In this document: piece after piece, positions 1-6,779 of the stretch | How positions within the stretch are numbered: the stretch's first letter is position 1 | Layout: the number at the start of each line of letters is the position of its first letter | Virus record (IMG/VR): IMGVR_UViG_3300013099_000029 | Location: 1-47,684 of that record | Reading direction: 5' to 3' (one strand) | DNA length: 47,684 nt | DNA from: a virus | Made by a program: the position numbers and the translations under genes | The notes under the pieces: model-generated | Told to the model about the DNA's origin: nothing | Seen by the model: only the letters and a program-made list of their open reading frames with translations | The model's database searches: none

Positions 1-336
1 AAGAACGAAATCGAACGAATTAATGCAATCGTCAATCAAAATAGAAAGCTTATAGTGAACGATAAAAAAACATGTTTTAATCATAGACTTTCTTGTATCA
101 GTGCAGATATTGACTTGTCTTTATTCGTTACTGATAAGAGTCAAGCTAAAACAGCTCAACAGATTGCACGTATAGCGCATACAACAGCTAAAAGAGTTGA
201 ACAGCATATAGCTATAGACTTAACGTGTACAGACAAGAAATCGCGCATTGACTTGAAAGCTAATGTAATAACTATCAACAAGAAAAATGCTGATAAGAAA
301 TATTACATAAACGTTAAACGTCTTTATGCTAAGTAA
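1..336 (+). CDS. Hypothetical protein, 5'-truncated by the window edge
   Basis: The reading frame is open from base 1 to the TAA at 334-336, so the start lies upstream of the window; an in-frame GTG at 55 is a weaker alternative. The visible 111 residues are rich in Lys, Asn and Ile, with a basic C-terminus. A stretch around Gln-Ile-Ala-Arg-Ile-Ala followed by Thr-Ala-Lys-Arg-Val could be a short helix-turn-helix, but that is only suggestive. I recognise no family. It is more AT-rich than genes after 2000 and belongs with the next small gene to a unit ended by the terminator at 580. Confidence 0.6.
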   Translation, partial: KNEIERINAIVNQNRKLIVNDKKTCFNHRLSCISADIDLSLFVTDKSQAKTAQQIARIAHTTAKRVEQHIAIDLTCTDKKSRIDLKANVITINKKNADKKYYINVKRLYAK

Positions 337-413
337 AAGCATTTAACAGCATTAACTAAAATACTAATCAAAACAGCATTACAGATAAGTGATTAAATCG
401 AAAGTGAGTTATT

Positions 414-566
414 ATGTCAAATAAAGAAATGCTAATTGCAAGATGTCTTGACAGTCTAACAACTATTGAATACTTACTTAAAGATAAAGAATTGTTCTTG
501 TCTTTACATGCTGAACAAATCTTTTATGACTTACTAAAAATTGAGCGTTATTTGCAAGATGTATAA
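414..566 (+). CDS. Small hypothetical protein, 50 aa
   Basis: ATG at 414 with a modest GTGAG-type ribosome-binding site; stop TAA at 564-566. The product is a short, mostly helical acidic-to-neutral protein (Leu, Asp and Glu rich) without Cys, membrane segment or known motif. It is the last gene before the terminator at 580-612 and shares the AT-rich composition of the gene at 1-336. Function unknown. Confidence 0.5.
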   Translation: MSNKEMLIARCLDSLTTIEYLLKDKELFLSLHAEQIFYDLLKIERYLQDV

Positions 567-579
567 TTTGAGCGTTACT

Positions 580-612
580 AAAATGCTGATAATCTGATTA
601 TCAGCATTTTTT
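580..612 (+). terminator. Rho-independent terminator
   Basis: ATGCTGATAAT (583-593) pairs perfectly with ATTATCAGCAT (597-607) around a CTG loop, followed by a run of T to 612 and preceded by A residues. This closes the left-hand AT-rich unit. Because of the A run the hairpin could also work on the opposite strand. Confidence 0.85.
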
Positions 613-725
613 AGATAGTAAAAATGAATATCATTCAGTTATTTAATAGTGATTTCAATTAGTAAAGAGTAATTCAGTTATTATAGCTTGCTTATAAAAC
701 ATGAATAGCAAAACAAAAAGTAAAG

Positions 726-1067
726 ACTGATTTATTTAATGAATCTCATTCAGTCACTAAATCAAATTTATTAAATAATCCCGATTTATTTGCTGAATCT
801 CGTTTATTCCGTGAATTTCATTTATTTAATGATTCCGGCAATATAAACTGAAGCACATTCATTAAATTTCGTGGATTCATTTTATAATCGACATTTATCT
901 TCTGAAGATCATTCAGTTTATGAATTTTCAATATTCGCTGATTATCATTCATTTTATTTTGAATATTCATTTTATAATCATCATTCATTCGCTGAAGCTG
1001 ATTCAGTTAATAATTATCATTTATTCGTTGAATTTCATTTATTTAATAAACCCCATTCAGCCAACGC
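726..1067. repeat. Degenerate 18-bp tandem repeat tract
   Basis: The tract can be cut into about eighteen 18-bp units such as CATTTATTCGTTGAATTT, CATTTATTTAATAAACCC, CATTCATTCGCTGAAGCT and GATTCAGTTAATAATTAT. Most units begin with [C/G]ATT[T/C]A and have GAA/AAT near the middle. One unit near 839 appears to be 19 bp, which shifts the reading frame. Translated, the units read as hexapeptides (HLFVEF, HSFAEA, DLFNES), but the frame is interrupted by stops and there is no good start, so I treat it as non-coding. A further isolated copy with a perfect inverted repeat GATTCA-TGAATC lies near 1330. Iteron-like, recombinational or decayed-gene origins are all possible. Confidence 0.7.
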
Positions 1068-1381
1068 TCCAGCCGCCTCGGATGGTATACCGGCATATTA
1101 CTGAACCTTAGGACCTTCGTTGTCATCAATATAGGTTTCCCGTAATCCGGCAAAATGCCGGTCATAGAGAATGAACAAAGGTGGAGCAGCTATTCCCCTT
1201 ACTCCCACCTTTATATGTATATCTGATCAAGCCCTTCGCTATTATCTTCTAACGTCCGCTATCTCAGTAAGCACCTAGGCATATTAACAGCTATGCCGGT
1301 ACATACATTGGGTACCTTTTAGACGGTGATTCACTTAATGAATCCGCTTCATAACTATTTTAGGTATGCCAAAGAAAAGTG
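1068..1381. other. Gene-free region with several inverted repeats
   Basis: No convincing ORF. It holds compact inverted repeats: CCGGCA-AAA-TGCCGG near 1147-1161, AAAGGTGG pairing with CCACCTTT near 1178-1214, GGCATA pairing with TATGCC near 1277-1296, and GATTCA pairing with TGAATC near 1329-1345. The word TGCCGG / CCGGCA occurs four times. None has a clear T-run, so these are not typical terminators; they lie directly upstream of the strong promoter at 1382 and might bind regulators. Confidence 0.5.
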
Positions 1382-1411
1382 TTGACACGGTATACTGGTT
1401 CATGCTATGCT
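1382..1411 (+). promoter_or_regulatory. Strong sigma70/sigmaA-type promoter P1
   Basis: TTGACA at 1382-1387, an 18-bp spacer, and TATGCT at 1406-1411 with an extended -10 TGC. The -10 overlaps an inverted repeat TATGCT-AC-AGCATA (1406-1419), a possible operator. The predicted transcript begins close to a perfect 8-bp hairpin, ATACTCTC / GAGAGTAT (1417-1437), which could protect the 5' end. It would drive the leader and the early genes from 2066. Confidence 0.75.
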
Positions 1412-1885
1412 ACAGCATACTCTCAAATAGAGAGTATGAGTATCCCACCTCGCTCTTTGAAAATTGATTAAGCAACATTCCTCAGATAACAAGACTCTGA
1501 GTGGTCAACTTTAATTAAGTGGTTTTCTCAAATCTGTATAGCTCTCGGAGGAACGCACATTCCATTAAGAAAAGTCAATCGCTGGTGGAACTAAATGAGT
1601 GGTCTTCGAAAAGCGTAAACGTTGAAGGGAACAGATAGGCCGGAGGCATCGACAAGATGAACTCTTAAAGGCGGCTCTTACATATTGACGAGAAAATCGA
1701 GAAACTCGGGAGGACACGAAAACTCCATTAAAGAATCCTCAGAGAGGAAGCATTGAACCTACCGTAGTCGTTGCTTATGACGTATCTCAAGATCAAGATA
1801 CAATGTACTGGAAGGTAAGTCGGTATGGACTTGACCCTGCATTCAAATACAATCGCTACCCCGGTACACGTTGCTTTAAGTAACG
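1412..1885 (+). ncRNA. Long structured leader RNA or embedded non-coding RNA
   Basis: There is no credible ORF between the promoter and 2066. GCTCTTTGAAAA near 1452-1463 resembles the boxA antitermination element of rRNA leaders. TAAGCAAC (1469-1476) is perfectly complementary to GTTGCTTA (1770-1777) and could close a domain of about 300 nt. Local hairpins include CTCAGA/TCTGAG (1481-1501), TCCTC/GAGGA (1736-1748) and GGTAAGTC/GACTTGACC (near 1813-1836). A readthrough-promoting leader, or a phage structured RNA carried in the 5' region, are both possible; I cannot assign a named RNA family. Confidence 0.45.
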
Positions 1886-1961
1886 ATGATCAGTGGAGGT
1901 AACTCTAAGAGGATAACCCACGAAGCATATCTTACTTACCTACCTTTGTGTGAGTTAAGAC

Positions 1962-2060
1962 AGAAGGTTGGTACATGCGTAAGTGTGTACCTCCTTCTCT
2001 GTATTCATCACTTGTTGGTGGATAGAGAGAAGGAATACTCCTTCACATACATAGGAGGTA
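1962..2060 (+). promoter_or_regulatory. Leader hairpin carrying an anti-Shine-Dalgarno
   Basis: AGAAGG (1962-1967) pairs with CCTTCT (1993-1998), and GGTAC (1970-1974) pairs with GTACC (1987-1991). Inside the 3' arm, TACCTCCT (1988-1995) is perfectly complementary to AGGAGGTA (2053-2060), the ribosome-binding site of the gene at 2066. The same bases can therefore either close the hairpin or mask the ribosome-binding site. A second hairpin with wobble pairs lies at about 2003-2025. Confidence 0.5.
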
Positions 2061-2065
2061 AGAAA

Positions 2066-2239
2066 ATGTCAGTACTGGAGCCTAAATGGTATCATTTTCC
2101 CAAAGAAATGATATGTACCAGGGTTTTACATTGCATAGTGTGCAATGAGGTATGGGGTGTGACTAAAGATTACACGCATCCCAGTGTCTGTCCGTGCTGT
2201 TTAGATGATAATTTCTTGTACTTAATGGAGGTGATATGA
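2066..2239 (+). CDS. Small zinc-ribbon protein, 57 aa
   Basis: Start at ATG 2066 is chosen because AGGAGGT lies seven bases upstream; the frame is open further upstream but without a ribosome-binding site and across the leader hairpins. The protein has a Cys-x2-Cys near the middle (CIVC) and a second Cys-Pro-x-Cys (CPCC) near the C-terminus, a typical zinc-ribbon pattern. It is the first gene after the long leader and overlaps the next start by ATGA. No specific function can be assigned; a host- or nucleic-acid-binding role is a guess. Confidence 0.75.
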   Translation: MSVLEPKWYHFPKEMICTRVLHCIVCNEVWGVTKDYTHPSVCPCCLDDNFLYLMEVI

Positions 2240-2433
2240 AAGAGAAGCGACCACCAAGACGAGTCAAGATCAGAGTTCCTCATCATCAGAAGATCAAGGA
2301 CTTGTTCAAACTCCACGAAACGTACAATGACGAAGACGAAGATGGAAAATACTTTGATCGTCATTACCTGAGAAATTCCACCGCAACGATTAGTAGAACA
2401 TGGAAAAAGCGGTGGTCTGAGTCCGTGTTCTAA
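2236..2433 (+). CDS. Small basic hypothetical protein, 65 aa
   Basis: The start overlaps the upstream stop (ATGA) with AATGGAGGTGAT as ribosome-binding site. The N-terminus is very basic (Lys/Arg in roughly half of the first 15 residues), followed by an acidic Asp/Glu run and a basic C-terminal part with two Trp. No known motif. Probably translationally coupled to the zinc-ribbon gene at 2066. Confidence 0.7.
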   Translation: MKEKRPPRRVKIRVPHHQKIKDLFKLHETYNDEDEDGKYFDRHYLRNSTATISRTWKKRWSESVF

Positions 2434-2448
2434 TGCTCACTTTCGATC

Positions 2449-2553
2449 GGTGGGACAATGTTCATAGCTGTCATTGTCCCACCACTTCTTGAAGCTAATC
2501 AGCACATCGTTGGTTGGTTTCAAGATGTAAACTCATAAATAGGAGGTAAGAAT
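2449..2553 (+). promoter_or_regulatory. Paired-hairpin leader cassette (first copy)
   Basis: GGTGGGACAATG (2449-2460) pairs perfectly with CATTGTCCCACC (2472-2483), loop of 11 nt. CTTGAA (2488-2493) can pair with TTCAAG (2519-2524), enclosing GCT-AATC-AGC. The next gene's AGGAGGTAAGAATATG follows. No T-run follows either stem, so it is not a classical terminator. It is the divergent first member of a series upstream of most genes to 8300. Confidence 0.6.
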
Positions 2554-2991
2554 ATGAAAAAGGTTGATGTAGTATATTATGCTGCAAATGGTGGTCTCAA
2601 TCTCAATTTCGAAGCCGATTTAGCGGTAATAATGAGAAAACACGGTCTCGTATGTGTCGGAAGTGGAATGATGCTTGCTGAAGGAGCAAGAGATATGGAA
2701 TTCATACTGGGAACTATTAATGTCAAGGAACTTACTGATTCCTGCAACGTATGGACTGACAGTGGAGATGATTATGTGTATTTCACTAAGTGGGACAGTT
2801 TTTACCGCTGGTTGAGAGCAGCTGGTTGGGACAACGAAGAACAATGGGAAGAAGAAACGCACACATCGTGGAGCGATCTTCAGGGAAACCCATTCTTTGT
2901 GGTTAGTCAGCAAGTATTTATCCTCAAGAAAGAGGATATGAAAGACGAACCGATTAAGAGGGCTTATCCCATTGATTGGAATGAGTTCTGA
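2554..2991 (+). CDS. Hypothetical protein, 145 aa
   Basis: ATG 2554 has AGGAGGTAAGAAT upstream. The protein is acidic, with several Trp in a central Trp-Asp-Glu-rich segment (around residues 80-110) and no Cys-x2-Cys, membrane segment or nucleotide-binding motif. The N-terminal KKVDVVYYAANGGLNLNFE stretch looks like a beta strand and turn. I do not recognise a family. It sits between two hairpin leader cassettes and so may be translated from its own processed mRNA unit. Confidence 0.8.
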   Translation: MKKVDVVYYAANGGLNLNFEADLAVIMRKHGLVCVGSGMMLAEGARDMEFILGTINVKELTDSCNVWTDSGDDYVYFTKWDSFYRWLRAAGWDNEEQWEEETHTSWSDLQGNPFFVVSQQVFILKKEDMKDEPIKRAYPIDWNEF

Positions 2992-2993
2992 TA

Positions 2994-3079
2994 CCTGCTT
3001 GTGATGCTTACTTGGCGGTGAGCATCACTGGGAGTTATCACAATGGTAGCTTCAAACTCACAATATTAGGAGGTAAGTT
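2994..3079 (+). promoter_or_regulatory. Paired-hairpin leader cassette
   Basis: After the word CCTGCTTGT, GTGATGCT (3001-3008) pairs with AGCATCAC (3021-3028). The second hairpin pairs GGAGTTA with TAGCTTC (two wobbles) around the loop TCACAATGG; that same loop recurs in the cassette at 5478 although the stem bases differ. TTAGGAGGTAAGTTATG follows. Confidence 0.65.
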
Positions 3080-3742
3080 ATGTCTAAGAAAGAATTGACA
3101 AAGGCGGAGATCGTGGCTCAGTTGACAGAACTGGGTGTGTCCTTCAACAAGAAGGTTGGAATCAAGGTTCTTCAGGAACTGCTGAATCATGAGCTGAAGG
3201 AATCGGGAAAGCCCACTGCGAAGCCCGCAGCGAAGCCCACTCCGAAGCCTGCAGCGAAGCCCGCAGCGAAGGAAAAGGAGAAAGTTCCTTTGACAGCGGA
3301 GGAGATCGCAGCGGTAACGGAGAAGTACAAGAGAGAATGTCCCAGCTTCGGTATCCAGGATCTGAAAGACGCCGGGTGCAACGACACATGCCGTAAAGCA
3401 CACAAGGCAATGTTCGAAGCATGTTCGGAGGTGTCGAAACCTGCGAAGAAAGCTCCTAAAGAGAAGGGAGCTGGAATGACAATCTTTGGCCATCAGGCTA
3501 AAGCTGTCAGCGGTCGTATCGATGCAGCCATCCTGTCTGGGCCTATGACTTACAAGGAGATTGCTGATCTCATCACCTCAGAGATTGAGGGAACTTGTAC
3601 AGTCAACCGTGTGAAGGCTCACATTGAGAAAGACCTGAAGATCGGTCTTCGCACTGGCAATGTGATCATGGCCATCTTTGATCTTGATAAGGACGCAAAA
3701 GTAACATGCGGAATGATCAAGAGCAATAAGAAGGCTGCGTAG
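3080..3742 (+). CDS. Probable DNA-binding protein with Pro/Ala/Lys linker, 220 aa
   Basis: The N-terminal 40 residues (KAEIVAQLTELGV, VLQELLNHEL) resemble a SAP-like two-helix motif. A Lys-Pro-Ala repeat linker spans about residues 43-66. Two Cys-containing segments follow, then from residue 130 a winged-helix-like domain (MTYKEIADLITSEIEG, VNRVKAHIEKDL). Chromatin- or genome-binding is an inference from this architecture; the gene at 21801 has a similar helical head, Lys/Pro/Ala-rich linker and helical tail. The gene is less AT-rich than its neighbours, partly because of the repeated codons of the linker. Confidence 0.75.
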   Translation: MSKKELTKAEIVAQLTELGVSFNKKVGIKVLQELLNHELKESGKPTAKPAAKPTPKPAAKPAAKEKEKVPLTAEEIAAVTEKYKRECPSFGIQDLKDAGCNDTCRKAHKAMFEACSEVSKPAKKAPKEKGAGMTIFGHQAKAVSGRIDAAILSGPMTYKEIADLITSEIEGTCTVNRVKAHIEKDLKIGLRTGNVIMAIFDLDKDAKVTCGMIKSNKKAA

Positions 3743-3751
3743 TAATGAACG

Positions 3752-3859
3752 GGAGCAGAGAGTTTAAGGAGACTTTCTGCTCCATCCTACAGCACATTCG
3801 AAAGAGTGTGTTGTAGGATGGGATTTCATCTCATCAAACATACACATAGGAGGTAAGAT
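3752..3859 (+). promoter_or_regulatory. Paired-hairpin leader cassette
   Basis: GGAGCAGA (3752-3759) pairs with TCTGCTCC (3776-3783). Immediately after, ATCCTACAGCACA (3784-3796) pairs with TGTGTTGTAGGAT (3807-3819), 13 bp with one wobble. No T-run. The strong ribosome-binding site AGGAGGTAAGATATG begins about 30 nt later. Confidence 0.65.
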
Positions 3860-4051
3860 ATGACAAACTTGGAGCTGTGTGCCAAACATGACATCTCATA
3901 CTGTTTCTTTAAGAGGGTGGTATTGTTCTGTTACAACACCCTCAAAGAAGGACGAGAAAACTTCGAGAACGAAAGTATGGATGCTCAAGCCGAAGAATCT
4001 ATTCGGGTTGCTCGATCAATCATCTCCTTAGGAGGACTCAGACATGTTTAA
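3860..4051 (+). CDS. Small hypothetical protein, 63 aa
   Basis: ATG 3860 follows AGGAGGTAAGAT. The protein is short with a hydrophobic centre (CFFKRVVLFCYNTL) that is too short and too charged at its edge for a confident membrane segment, and an acidic second half. Its stop overlaps the next gene by eight bases, so the two are probably co-translated. Function unknown. Confidence 0.7.
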   Translation: MTNLELCAKHDISYCFFKRVVLFCYNTLKEGRENFENESMDAQAEESIRVARSIISLGGLRHV

Positions 4052-4181
4052 CAAAGAACTCCTTAAGAAATGGCAACAAGGGAACAAAATAGGTTGGTTC
4101 GACAGGGCTGTTGAATTTATATCTTGCGTAGTATTGCTTTCCTTGATGTATCTCCTCACGGTAGCCGTGTTCTGCCTGTAG
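4044..4181 (+). CDS. Small single-pass membrane protein, 45 aa
   Basis: ATG 4044 overlaps the end of the upstream gene and has TTAGGAGGACT upstream. A basic, Trp-containing N-terminal half (ELLKKWQQGNKIGWFDRA) precedes a clear hydrophobic segment from about residue 24 to the C-terminus (Leu, Val, Ala rich with Cys-Leu at the end), giving one membrane span. Function unknown; membrane-acting early phage proteins often affect the host envelope or superinfection, which here is only a guess. Confidence 0.65.
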   Translation: MFNKELLKKWQQGNKIGWFDRAVEFISCVVLLSLMYLLTVAVFCL

Positions 4182-4189
4182 TAAATAAT

Positions 4190-4266
4190 GCTTGCTATGC
4201 TTATGTATAGCTCAATAAGCATAGCTGGGAGTGTTTACTCCGCCAACACAACAAAGGAGGTAAGAT
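4190..4266 (+). promoter_or_regulatory. Paired-hairpin leader cassette
   Basis: GCTATGCTTAT (4194-4204) pairs perfectly with ATAAGCATAGC (4215-4225). GGAGT (4228-4232) pairs with ACTCC (4237-4241) around GTTT. The ACTCC strand could instead pair with GGAG of the ribosome-binding site in AAAGGAGGTAAGATATG downstream. Confidence 0.65.
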
Positions 4267-4659
4267 ATGAATCAATTAGCAGAAGCGGTGAAAATCTCAC
4301 GTGCCTGGATGCAGACAAGAATGGAACGTCAAAGTTTCATCCGTCGCATGAATCAAGGAATAGAGGGTCTTATTCCGCATATTGTATTCTATGCAATGAA
4401 CCCGACATTCTTCCTTGATAAGGAAGTATCAAAGGGGAACTTGAATAGAACCCATAAAGTGGTTCTCATACTCAGAGCCCGTGATTTGGAGCATGTGTTT
4501 TACATCATGCAAGCTGAAGTGTGGAGCCCAGAGGGTGAAGCAAGTGAGTTGATTCGAGGTCTTGGATTATATCACACATCCATGTCAGTTGGTGATTGTG
4601 TGATGCAGTATCCACACAAGCTGTATCAGGTTGACTCTGTAGGATTTAAAAGAATGTGA
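4267..4659 (+). CDS. Hypothetical protein, 130 aa
   Basis: ATG 4267 has AAAGGAGGTAAGAT directly upstream. Mixed alpha/beta protein; the central segment (THKVVLILRARDLEHVFYIMQAEVW) alternates like beta strands, and the N-terminus is basic and helical. Only one Cys, near the C-terminus (VGDCVMQYP), and no recognised domain. It lies between two near-identical leader cassettes. Confidence 0.8.
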   Translation: MNQLAEAVKISRAWMQTRMERQSFIRRMNQGIEGLIPHIVFYAMNPTFFLDKEVSKGNLNRTHKVVLILRARDLEHVFYIMQAEVWSPEGEASELIRGLGLYHTSMSVGDCVMQYPHKLYQVDSVGFKRM

Positions 4660-4661
4660 TT

Positions 4662-4737
4662 CCTGCTTGTGATACTCACTGGGAAGTGAGTGTCACTGGG
4701 AGTAATTACTCCGACAACACAACAAAGGAGGTAAGAT
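4662..4737 (+). promoter_or_regulatory. Paired-hairpin leader cassette
   Basis: CCTGCTTG, then TGATACTCAC (4670-4679) pairing with GTGAGTGTCA (4686-4695) around TGGGAA; then the perfect palindrome GGAGTAATTACTCC (4699-4712); then GACAACACAACAAAGGAGG and the start codon. Compared with the copy at 5478 the first stem has a compensated base pair (C-G here, T-A there). Confidence 0.7.
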
Positions 4738-5472
4738 ATGAGTGAAGCTAATGGCAAGAGCAAGAAATTTGACCTGGTTACTAAGCTGATTCAAATGGCT
4801 ATGGATGAACGTACCCCGCCTGAAGAAGCCCATAACGCAATGGTCAAAGCAACCGCCATCATGACCAAAGAAAAGATAGCGATTGCGGAAGTCATGCGAA
4901 CCAAAGAACAGGCTGAAGAAGCTGTCGTTGAGGATAAGGTGAAGTTCACTTACGGCGACACTAATCAGAAATGGGAACGCAGCCTTCTCATGGCAGTAAG
5001 CAAACCATTTGACTGTGAATGTATCCTGCTCAATTCATACAAACCTGGTACATACAGATCGATGTCATGGGATAGAGGAGCTTTCATCGGACATCCCACC
5101 GATGTTGAAAACTGCAAGTATTTCTTTGGGTATCTGCAATTCACTATCGCTGGCATGATTCGTAGGTGTAACTTTCGAAAAGTGGTTGAGAAAGACTCTT
5201 ACGGAGCTGGTGTTGTACTACGTGTCGGTGAGCGATTGAAGGAGATGTTCAAGAAAGTGGATGACTCTCTTCCTTCTGACACAAAAGCTGTAATGGTTTT
5301 GAAGAAGGATGCAGCAAAGTCCAAGTTCAAGGAGCTTTACCCACACACAAAATCAGTTGCCTCACGTAGGACTACTGATTGGAATGCCCGCAGCAAGGGG
5401 TATAAAGATGGTGGTAAAGTCGCTCTGCGAACGGGTGTAGGAGGAGGGGCAGCAACAAGTACACTCAATTAG
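4738..5472 (+). CDS. DUF2786-type protein, 244 aa
   Basis: The N-terminal 45 residues (VTKLIQMAMDERTPPEEAHNAMVKATAIMTKEKI) match the DUF2786 pattern: a helix, a Thr-Pro-Pro-Glu-Glu-Ala turn and a second helix ending in a Met-x-Lys-x-x-Ile segment. The remainder is an alpha/beta domain (about 65-200) such as usually follows DUF2786, then a basic, Gly-rich tail. The family occurs in phages and bacteria without an established function. Strong AAAGGAGGTAAGAT ribosome-binding site. The basic C-terminus suggests nucleic-acid contact, which is inference. Confidence 0.8.
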   Translation: MSEANGKSKKFDLVTKLIQMAMDERTPPEEAHNAMVKATAIMTKEKIAIAEVMRTKEQAEEAVVEDKVKFTYGDTNQKWERSLLMAVSKPFDCECILLNSYKPGTYRSMSWDRGAFIGHPTDVENCKYFFGYLQFTIAGMIRRCNFRKVVEKDSYGAGVVLRVGERLKEMFKKVDDSLPSDTKAVMVLKKDAAKSKFKELYPHTKSVASRRTTDWNARSKGYKDGGKVALRTGVGGGAATSTLN

Positions 5473-5477
5473 TGATT

Positions 5478-5555
5478 CCTACTTGTGATACTTACTGGGA
5501 AGTAAGTGTCACTGGGAGTAATCACAATGGTTACTCTATACAAAGGAGGTAAGAT
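5478..5555 (+). promoter_or_regulatory. Paired-hairpin leader cassette
   Basis: CCTACTTG, then TGATACTTAC (5486-5495) pairing with GTAAGTGTCA (5502-5511) around TGGGAA. GGAGTAA (5515-5521) pairs with TTACTCT (5531-5537) around TCACAATGG, the same loop as in the cassette at 2994. AAAGGAGGTAAGATATG follows. Confidence 0.7.
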
Positions 5556-6479
5556 ATGTTTACAGCAGAACAGGAGATTGACATCATTACCCAGGTTAGA
5601 GAAGAACACCCGGACATAGGTTTCCCAGATGTTTTCCGCTCCCCTATGTGGTATGGGAGAATGGGAAAGCAGCAAGTGGATGACTGGAGTGTTATCATCG
5701 GAAGAGTGCCCGTGTTCAATGAAGCGGGTTTCGAAACCGATGAGTTCGTGGATGAAGCATGGAAGCCGTGCTCAAAGGAATATCAACTGGTTAGGCATGA
5801 GGTTGCATTGCACCTGTTCGAAAAGGCAATGGAATCGGAAGACATCAAGGTATATGGCCAGTGTGATATATCCGTAGAGCTTATCAACGGCGGCCGACGG
5901 TGCTACATCACAGCAGACTTCCCTGAATGTAAGGAAGAGTTGAAACCAGGGAGACCGCTGACACCAAAAGCAGGTGTTCGCAACTCAAATGATCTTACCC
6001 TTGAGTTCTCACGTTGGTTTGGTGCAATGGAGCTGGTATGTGCAAATGGCATGGTAGCTTTCAAGATCAATCAGAGTGCCTCAAAGAAACACCGACAGAA
6101 CTTGGACATTGACTTCGAGATCAAAGGTGTTATCGAGGGCATGAATGATTTTGCGGAACAGACTGACATCTGGAAGAACTGGGTTGATGTGCAGTTGGCA
6201 TCGGCTGATGCTGAAGTTATCATGGCAGCATTGCCCTTCGGTTCTCGTCACAATGAAGAAATACTGGCATTACCTGAGACAGGCACAGGTGATAAAGTAT
6301 CAGATTGGTTAGCTGGTGGTAAAGTTAACCTTTATGATATGTATGGTATCTACACTCAATTCCTCACTCACAATGTTGAATCTGACATGGTTCGAGTGAC
6401 AAAGGGTGAAGAAGTGGCCAGGGTTTTTCATAACTACGAACAGGTTCTACAAAGATCGGCGAGAAAATCGGAGGGATAG
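5556..6479 (+). CDS. DUF932-like protein, 307 aa
   Basis: The middle and C-terminal parts carry the pattern of DUF932 phage/plasmid proteins: GVRNSNDLTLEFSRWFGAMELVCANGM (about residues 136-162), a helical span, then a Tyr-Asp-x-Tyr-x-x-Thr-x-Phe-Leu-Thr-His segment (about 265-280). Full-length members are about 300 residues, so this one looks complete. The biochemical role of the family is not established; it is common on mobile elements. ATG 5556 has a near-consensus ribosome-binding site. Confidence 0.75.
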   Translation: MFTAEQEIDIITQVREEHPDIGFPDVFRSPMWYGRMGKQQVDDWSVIIGRVPVFNEAGFETDEFVDEAWKPCSKEYQLVRHEVALHLFEKAMESEDIKVYGQCDISVELINGGRRCYITADFPECKEELKPGRPLTPKAGVRNSNDLTLEFSRWFGAMELVCANGMVAFKINQSASKKHRQNLDIDFEIKGVIEGMNDFAEQTDIWKNWVDVQLASADAEVIMAALPFGSRHNEEILALPETGTGDKVSDWLAGGKVNLYDMYGIYTQFLTHNVESDMVRVTKGEEVARVFHNYEQVLQRSARKSEG

Positions 6480-6481
6480 TT

Positions 6482-6700
6482 ATGACAAAACCTATGCTGT
6501 ACTTCAGTAGAGATTGGTTAATGCAGTGGCCTGGTGTTCAAAAAGCATTGAAGGAAGACATTACATCCTTCTATCAGAAGTACCCATACCATGCAGAATG
6601 CACCGAGATAGAAATTGAAGCTATGTCTTCGATTGCTAACCGGGGAAAGGTTTTGTCCATTGAGTTAGACAATGGTGATTTCATCCTAAAGAACGAATAA
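6482..6700 (+). CDS. Small hypothetical protein, 72 aa
   Basis: Starts two bases after the DUF932-like gene, with GGAGGGATAGTT overlapping that gene's end as ribosome-binding site, so it is probably translationally coupled. Contains a Trp-rich N-terminal segment (RDWLMQWPGVQ) and an acidic beta-like C-terminal half. No recognised family. Confidence 0.75.
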   Translation: MTKPMLYFSRDWLMQWPGVQKALKEDITSFYQKYPYHAECTEIEIEAMSSIANRGKVLSIELDNGDFILKNE

Positions 6701-6779
6701 AGGAGTTACAACCTGTAAGCGTGAGGTGTTTACAGGTTGTTGCTTGTCTATTCTGGCAAGACAACAAAGGAGGTAAGAT
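6701..6779 (+). promoter_or_regulatory. Paired-hairpin leader cassette
   Basis: ACAACCTGTAA (6708-6718) pairs perfectly with TTACAGGTTGT (6730-6740), then TGC followed by TTGTCT (6744-6749) pairing with AGACAA (6759-6764). AAAGGAGGTAAGATATG follows at once. The stem sequences differ from other copies while the layout is kept. Confidence 0.65.

Noticed and set aside
726-1067. CRISPR array
   Set aside because: Units are contiguous 18-mers that vary in sequence, with no constant repeat, no unique spacers and no cas genes.
871-1104. ORF through the 18-bp repeat giving hexapeptide repeats
   Set aside because: It starts with GTG without a ribosome-binding site, and the matching repeats upstream are in another frame with stops. 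The regularity is explained by the DNA repeat. Kept as a repeat, with the coding option mentioned as a finding.
1412-1885. Assignment of the leader to ROOL, GOLLD or another named large RNA
   Set aside because: Helices are visible, but I cannot match a family consensus without a covariance search.
3038-3493. Minus-strand ORF opposite the gene at 3080
   Set aside because: It is rich in Arg, Cys and Leu because it is antisense to the Lys/Pro/Ala linker of a gene with an ideal ribosome-binding site. All other minus-strand ORFs of this size (for example 7327-7677, 32596-33060, 37243-37686) are also shadows of + strand genes.
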